Of a DNA stretch of 7,661 bases, positions 5,326-7,661 are shown piece by piece. Under the pieces are notes generated by a model. It ran no database searches and was not told where the DNA came from. It saw only the letters and a program-made list of their open reading frames with translations. Both the position numbers and the translations under genes were made by a program. Location of the stretch: assembly GCA_003244035.1 (NCBI GenBank), contig QHBV01000212.1, positions 25,059 through 32,719 of the forward strand, in the 5' to 3' direction. The DNA is from Solirubrobacterales bacterium. GTDB lineage: Bacteria > Actinomycetota > Thermoleophilia > Solirubrobacterales > Solirubrobacteraceae. Within the stretch, counting starts at the first letter, position 1; each line of letters begins with the position of its first letter.

Positions 5326-5627
5326 TAGGTGCCATCGGTGGTGGTGCGCTGCCTCCGCGCGCGGTGTGCCACGCGGTGGTCGGTGATCCGCATCGTGTGC
5401 CCGAACTCCGGCCCGTGGACGAGGTGGGAGGCGAGCGGCGGATCGGGCGCCAGCGCCCGGCACAGCTCGCACAGGACCGGCCGCCCGTCGTAGGAGTAGA
5501 CGCGCTCTCCGACCAGGGGGGTGCGGGCGCACCGTCCACAACGCTCCTGCTCGGCCGAGAGCTCGTCGACCCCGCGGCGCAGCAGCGCGAGCTCGAGCTC
5601 GGGGATCGCACGCGCGAACAGGGGCAT
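5325..5627 (-). CDS. Small four-cysteine (zinc-binding-like) protein of unknown function
   Basis: The product has 100 residues from the only in-frame start, ATG at 5625-5627; a stop codon lies in frame 11 codons upstream. Residues 8-25 (IPELELALLRRGVDELSA) look helical. A zinc-ribbon-like module follows with two CxxC knuckles: Cys30/Cys33 in ERCGRCARTP and Cys53/Cys56 in VLCELCRAL, separated by 19 residues containing LVGERVYSYDGRP. The segment HLVHGPEFGHTMRIT (68-82) and a basic tail follow. I recognise the pattern as similar to short uncharacterised actinobacterial proteins but know no function; nucleic-acid or protein binding through zinc is inference. No good ribosome-binding site is seen (GGAG is about 15 nt from the ATG) and no TAnnnT lies close by. 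The spaced cysteines and clear N-terminal helix argue that it is a real gene rather than a shadow frame. It is probably transcribed with the SRPBCC gene. Confidence 0.72.
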   Translation of the reverse strand: MPLFARAIPELELALLRRGVDELSAEQERCGRCARTPLVGERVYSYDGRPVLCELCRALAPDPPLASHLVHGPEFGHTMRITDHRVAHRARRQRTTTDGT

Positions 5628-5731
5628 GGCGTGGTGTTCGCGCTCCGGGCCCCCGATCCTTCAGCGGCACCGTCGACCGTGATGCCCTCGAAAGCGTTGC
5701 ATCGAGCCGACCGGCGGGTTGGCGCACGGGC

Positions 5732-5755
5732 TATGCTGGGTAGGTTGCTTATGCT
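5732..5755 (+). promoter_or_regulatory. Probable promoter region of the zinc-ribbon/FHA gene
   Basis: Two copies of TATGCT (5732-5737 and 5750-5755), 18 bp apart, flank a TAGGTT (5741-5746); each fits TAnnnT. TTGGCG at 5719-5724 lies 16 bp before TAGGTT and could be its -35 box. Initiation here would give a leader of roughly 30-55 nt that carries the Shine-Dalgarno sequence. The divergent gap 5628-5794 holds nothing else that I recognise. Confidence 0.4.
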
Positions 5756-5779
5756 TCGGTGTGAGGTGTCGCCCGTAAC

Positions 5780-5785
5780 AAGGAG
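5780..5785 (+). promoter_or_regulatory. Ribosome binding site deciding the FHA start
   Basis: AAGGAG directly abuts the ATG at 5786, too close to serve it, but is 9 nt before the in-frame GTG at 5795, which is therefore the preferred start. It is one of only two clear Shine-Dalgarno sequences in the window. Confidence 0.65.
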
Positions 5786-5794
5786 ATGAGTCCA

Positions 5795-6373
5795 GTGAAG
5801 GCTTGGATGGCGGGCAACGTGGCCGGGACCGGAACCTTTCGTTGCACGGACTGCGACTACGCCGTGTCGCTCGACGCCGTAGACGAGCTGCCGACGTGCC
5901 CCAACTGCGGCGGTACGGCGTTCGTACGGGCCTCGTTGTTCACGACCACGCGGACGGGCGTCGTCGAGCTGCCCTCGCCGGAGACCGATGATCACCGCTG
6001 GCTCGAGGGGCTTCGCGACAGCCTCGAGGAGCCCGGCCAGTACCTGACCTACCGGATCGGCAGCGAGGACGTCAAGCGCTTCGCGCTCCGGCGCGAATGG
6101 ACGCGAATCGGACGCAGCCTGGCGGCCGACATCCGCTTCGACGACCCGACCGTCTCGCGCCGGCACGCCCTGATCGTGCGCCAACCGGACGGCCTGCGGG
6201 TGCTCGACGACCGCAGCCTCAACGGCGTGTTCGTCAACGGCGAGCGCGTCGAATGGAGCACGCTGGCCGACGGCGACGAGATCGTGATCGGGCGCCACCA
6301 CCTGCACTTCGTCGACGTGCCGGCGGTGCCCGGGATGCGCCACAGCGGCGCCGCGGAGCCCAGCACGCAGTAA
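5795..6373 (+). CDS. Zinc-ribbon and FHA domain protein
   Basis: From the GTG at 5795 the product has 192 residues (195 from the ATG at 5786). A short N-terminal zinc ribbon carries Cys17/Cys20 (FRCTDCDY) and Cys35/Cys38 (PTCPNCGG). A linker of about 60 residues follows. Residues 98-176 form a complete FHA domain with the phosphothreonine-binding landmarks: IGR at 105-107, SRRH (Ser121, His124), SLNGVFVNG (Asn143, Asn148), then LADGDEIVIGRHHLHF. FHA domains recognise phosphothreonine peptides, usually made by Ser/Thr kinases, so the protein is likely a cytoplasmic adaptor or regulator in kinase signalling. No kinase, phosphatase or secretion gene is in the window to name a partner. It has its own promoter region and a strong Shine-Dalgarno sequence, unlike its minus-strand neighbours. 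A hairpin terminator follows about 40 bp after the stop. Domain calls are firm; the role is inferred. Confidence 0.9.
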   Translation: MKAWMAGNVAGTGTFRCTDCDYAVSLDAVDELPTCPNCGGTAFVRASLFTTTRTGVVELPSPETDDHRWLEGLRDSLEEPGQYLTYRIGSEDVKRFALRREWTRIGRSLAADIRFDDPTVSRRHALIVRQPDGLRVLDDRSLNGVFVNGERVEWSTLADGDEIVIGRHHLHFVDVPAVPGMRHSGAAEPSTQ

Positions 6374-6415
6374 CTGGACCGCGATGGCCACGCGGCTGGC
6401 GGATCTGATGGGTAA

Positions 6416-6442
6416 CCGGGCGGGCGCACCGCGCCCGCCCGG
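6416..6442. terminator. Bidirectional GC-rich hairpin between convergent genes
   Basis: CCGGGCGGGCGC (6416-6427) and GCGCCCGCCCGG (6431-6442) form a perfect 12-bp stem with an ACC loop. It lies between the FHA stop (6373) and the permease stop (6455), where a shared terminator is expected. Neither side has a T-run, as is common for hairpin terminators in high-GC actinobacteria. Confidence 0.72.
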
Positions 6443-6454
6443 GACGCCGGAGCC

Positions 6455-7231
6455 TTACACCGACCGCTGATAGGACCGAAACGCGCGCGTCGCGAATGCC
6501 AGCAGCAGCGCCAGCAGCGCGAGCAGGAACCCCGCCCGCGACGCCACCAGCCCCCAGTCGGGGCTGTTCGAGGTCGCCGCCCGGCCCGCGATCACGGCCC
6601 AGTTCAAAGGGTTGAAGTCCGATATCACGCGCATCCCGTGCGGGATCAGATTGCTGGCCAGGAAGGCGGAGGAGAGGAAGGTCAGCGGCAGGAGCAGGAA
6701 CTGCATCGCGCCGATCAGCGCCTCCTCCTGGCGCATGATCAGCGCAAAGCCGTTCGACAGCGCCCCGAAGGCGGCGCCCAGCACGGCCCCGACCGCCAGC
6801 AGCACGATCACGCCGCCGAGGCCTCCGGGGAACGTCGCGCCGACAATCAACGCCAGGCAGACGATGATCACCGACTGGATCAAGACCACCACCGCCTCCT
6901 TGACCAGCCGCCCCGCGATCAGCGCCTCGCGGCGTACGGGCGAGACCAGAAAGCGATCGGTGACCCCTTTGTTCACGTCTTCGATCAGCGCCATCCCGCT
7001 CCAGCCCGAGGAGAACATCGCCGACATCGCGACCACCCCGGGTACCAGGAAGGCAATGTAGGAGCCGTGGGCGTGAAAGCCGGGGATCTCGATCACGCGC
7101 TTGAACAGCGTGCCGAACAGCAGCAGCCAGATCACCGGCTGCACGAGCGTCACCCCCACGAACCATGGCTGTCGCCACAGCTCCCGCAGGTGGCGGCCGG
7201 TCATGTACAGCGTGTGTCGAACCAAAGTCAT
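6455..7231 (-). CDS. ABC-2 type exporter permease (DrrB-like)
   Basis: The 258-residue product has the size and layout of DrrB-type permeases. Six hydrophobic segments lie near residues 23-42, 58-77, 108-130, 138-160, 173-194 and 228-248. The family signature is present between segments 2 and 3: ALIEDVNKGVTDRFLVSPVRREAL (81-104; acidic residue, then G-T-like turn, then SPVRR). FNPLNW (206-211) before the last segment is also typical. It should pair as a dimer with the ATPase encoded just upstream to export a lipid, drug or other hydrophobic compound, or a cell-envelope precursor; the substrate cannot be told. The ATG at 7229-7231 overlaps the ATPase stop as ATGA, indicating translational coupling. 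An excellent Shine-Dalgarno sequence lies inside the end of the ATPase gene. Resistance to any particular drug is not implied by the DrrB name. Confidence 0.93.
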   Translation of the reverse strand: MTLVRHTLYMTGRHLRELWRQPWFVGVTLVQPVIWLLLFGTLFKRVIEIPGFHAHGSYIAFLVPGVVAMSAMFSSGWSGMALIEDVNKGVTDRFLVSPVRREALIAGRLVKEAVVVLIQSVIIVCLALIVGATFPGGLGGVIVLLAVGAVLGAAFGALSNGFALIMRQEEALIGAMQFLLLPLTFLSSAFLASNLIPHGMRVISDFNPLNWAVIAGRAATSNSPDWGLVASRAGFLLALLALLLAFATRAFRSYQRSV

Positions 7232-7661
7232 CTGCTCACCTCCGCAGCTTCCGATTCGGCCGCATCGAAGGTGCGGCCCGTGTACCTGAGATAAACGTCA
7301 TCGAGCGACGGGCGCGCGACCCGAACCGACGCGACCGTGATGCCACGCGACTCGAGCGCGGCCAGCACAGCCGGCACCGCGCGCGCGCCATCGTGCGCCC
7401 GGGCCCGTAGCGCCCGGCCTTCGATCACCACGTCGCCCACACCCTGCACCCCGCGCAGCGCTCCGTCGACGGAGCCGTCCGCGCTGTCGAGCTCGACGTC
7501 GATCGCATCGCCGCGGAGCTCGCGCTTGAGCGCGTCGGGCGTGCCGTGCGCGACGACCTTGCCGCGGTCGACGATCGCCAGCTGTGCCGCGAGCTGGTCG
7601 GCCTCCTCGAGGTAGTGGGTGGTCAGGAGCACCGTCTTGCCGTGCTCGCGCGCCAGCGTCG
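7228..7661 (-). CDS. ABC-2 type exporter ATPase (DrrA-like), C-terminal part (cut by window edge)
   Basis: Only the last 143 codons are in the window; Walker A, the signature motif and Walker B lie beyond the right edge. The visible part begins at TLAREHGKTVLLTTHYLEEA, where the His of TTHYLEEAD is the ABC H-loop (switch) histidine. AIVDRGKVVAHGTPDALK follows, typical of this subfamily. The rest is the C-terminal domain of DrrA-type ATPases (DUF4162-like), ending in the characteristic PSLDDVYLRYTGRTF before a short acidic tail. The protein would power the adjacent permease by ATP hydrolysis at the cytoplasmic face of the membrane. A GTG at 7630-7632 is an internal valine codon, not the start. 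The stop codon overlaps the permease start (ATGA), so both are in one operon read right to left. Confidence 0.93.
   Translation of the reverse strand, partial: TLAREHGKTVLLTTHYLEEADQLAAQLAIVDRGKVVAHGTPDALKRELRGDAIDVELDSADGSVDGALRGVQGVGDVVIEGRALRARAHDGARAVPAVLAALESRGITVASVRVARPSLDDVYLRYTGRTFDAAESEAAEVSR
7236..7243 (-). promoter_or_regulatory. Shine-Dalgarno sequence of the permease gene
   Basis: Read on the minus strand, GGAGGTGA matches the 16S rRNA anti-Shine-Dalgarno very well and lies 4 nt before the ATG at 7231 (7 nt from the GGAGG core). It is within the last codons of the ATPase gene and supports the coupled start. Confidence 0.75.

Noticed and set aside
5786..5788. ATG at 5786 as the FHA start
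   Set aside because: The AAGGAG ribosome binding site touches it with no spacer; the in-frame GTG at 5795 has a normal 9-nt spacing. The difference is only three residues.
5174..6391. A 405-codon minus-strand open frame crossing the FHA gene, the divergent promoter and the four-cysteine gene
   Set aside because: It runs opposite a clear FHA/zinc-ribbon gene and out of frame with the four-cysteine gene, and shows no domain; it also crosses the promoter region.
7228..7632. Treating GTG at 7630-7632 as the start of a short ATPase gene
   Set aside because: The reading frame is open through the window edge and the residues upstream (LAREHGKT) continue the conserved ABC ATPase sequence, so the gene is cut by the edge rather than short.

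Overview
The window is a GC-rich bacterial chromosome segment, most likely from a high-GC actinobacterium. A Thermoleophilia/Solirubrobacterales-like lineage is my best guess, based on the flavour of the proteins (MarP-type CvpA-protease, zinc-ribbon/FHA protein, small four-cysteine protein beside an SRPBCC protein). This placement is inference and was not tested by search. The very high GC leaves long spurious open frames on the strands opposite real genes. Nine genes are supported, seven complete and two cut by the window edges.

Layout. Bases 1-2157 hold three minus-strand genes. In transcription order they are a MarP-like membrane serine protease, a Uma2-family PD-(D/E)XK nuclease-like protein, and the N-terminus of a type IA topoisomerase (topB-like, cut by the left edge). 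A 68-bp divergent promoter gap separates the protease from a plus-strand class B penicillin-binding protein (2226-3950). This ends 2 bp from a convergent minus-strand lipoprotein gene (3953-4531). Next comes a roughly 240-bp gene-free stretch (about 4562-4799) packed with inverted repeats. It is followed by a minus-strand pair: an SRPBCC-fold protein (4800-5294) and, upstream of it, a 100-residue four-cysteine protein (5325-5627). A divergent promoter region leads to a plus-strand zinc-ribbon/FHA protein (5795-6373). A perfect GC-rich hairpin lies between that gene and the convergent DrrB/DrrA-type ABC-2 exporter genes (6455-7661, the ATPase cut by the right edge).

Functional themes. The protease, penicillin-binding protein, lipoprotein and ABC-2 exporter all act at the cell envelope. 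The FHA protein has a phosphothreonine-reader domain fused to a zinc ribbon. The topoisomerase and the Uma2 protein belong to DNA metabolism.

The strongest non-gene signal is a recurrent TAnnnT hexamer (TACGCT, TACTCT or TAGACT) placed 7-10 nt before the start codon of five successive minus-strand genes that lack a Shine-Dalgarno sequence. It suggests separately promoted, leaderless or nearly leaderless transcripts. The second is the hairpin-dense intergenic region at 4633-4789, a candidate structured RNA or dispersed repeat. No mobile element, CRISPR array, tRNA or rRNA was seen, and no clearly new multi-gene system is evident.
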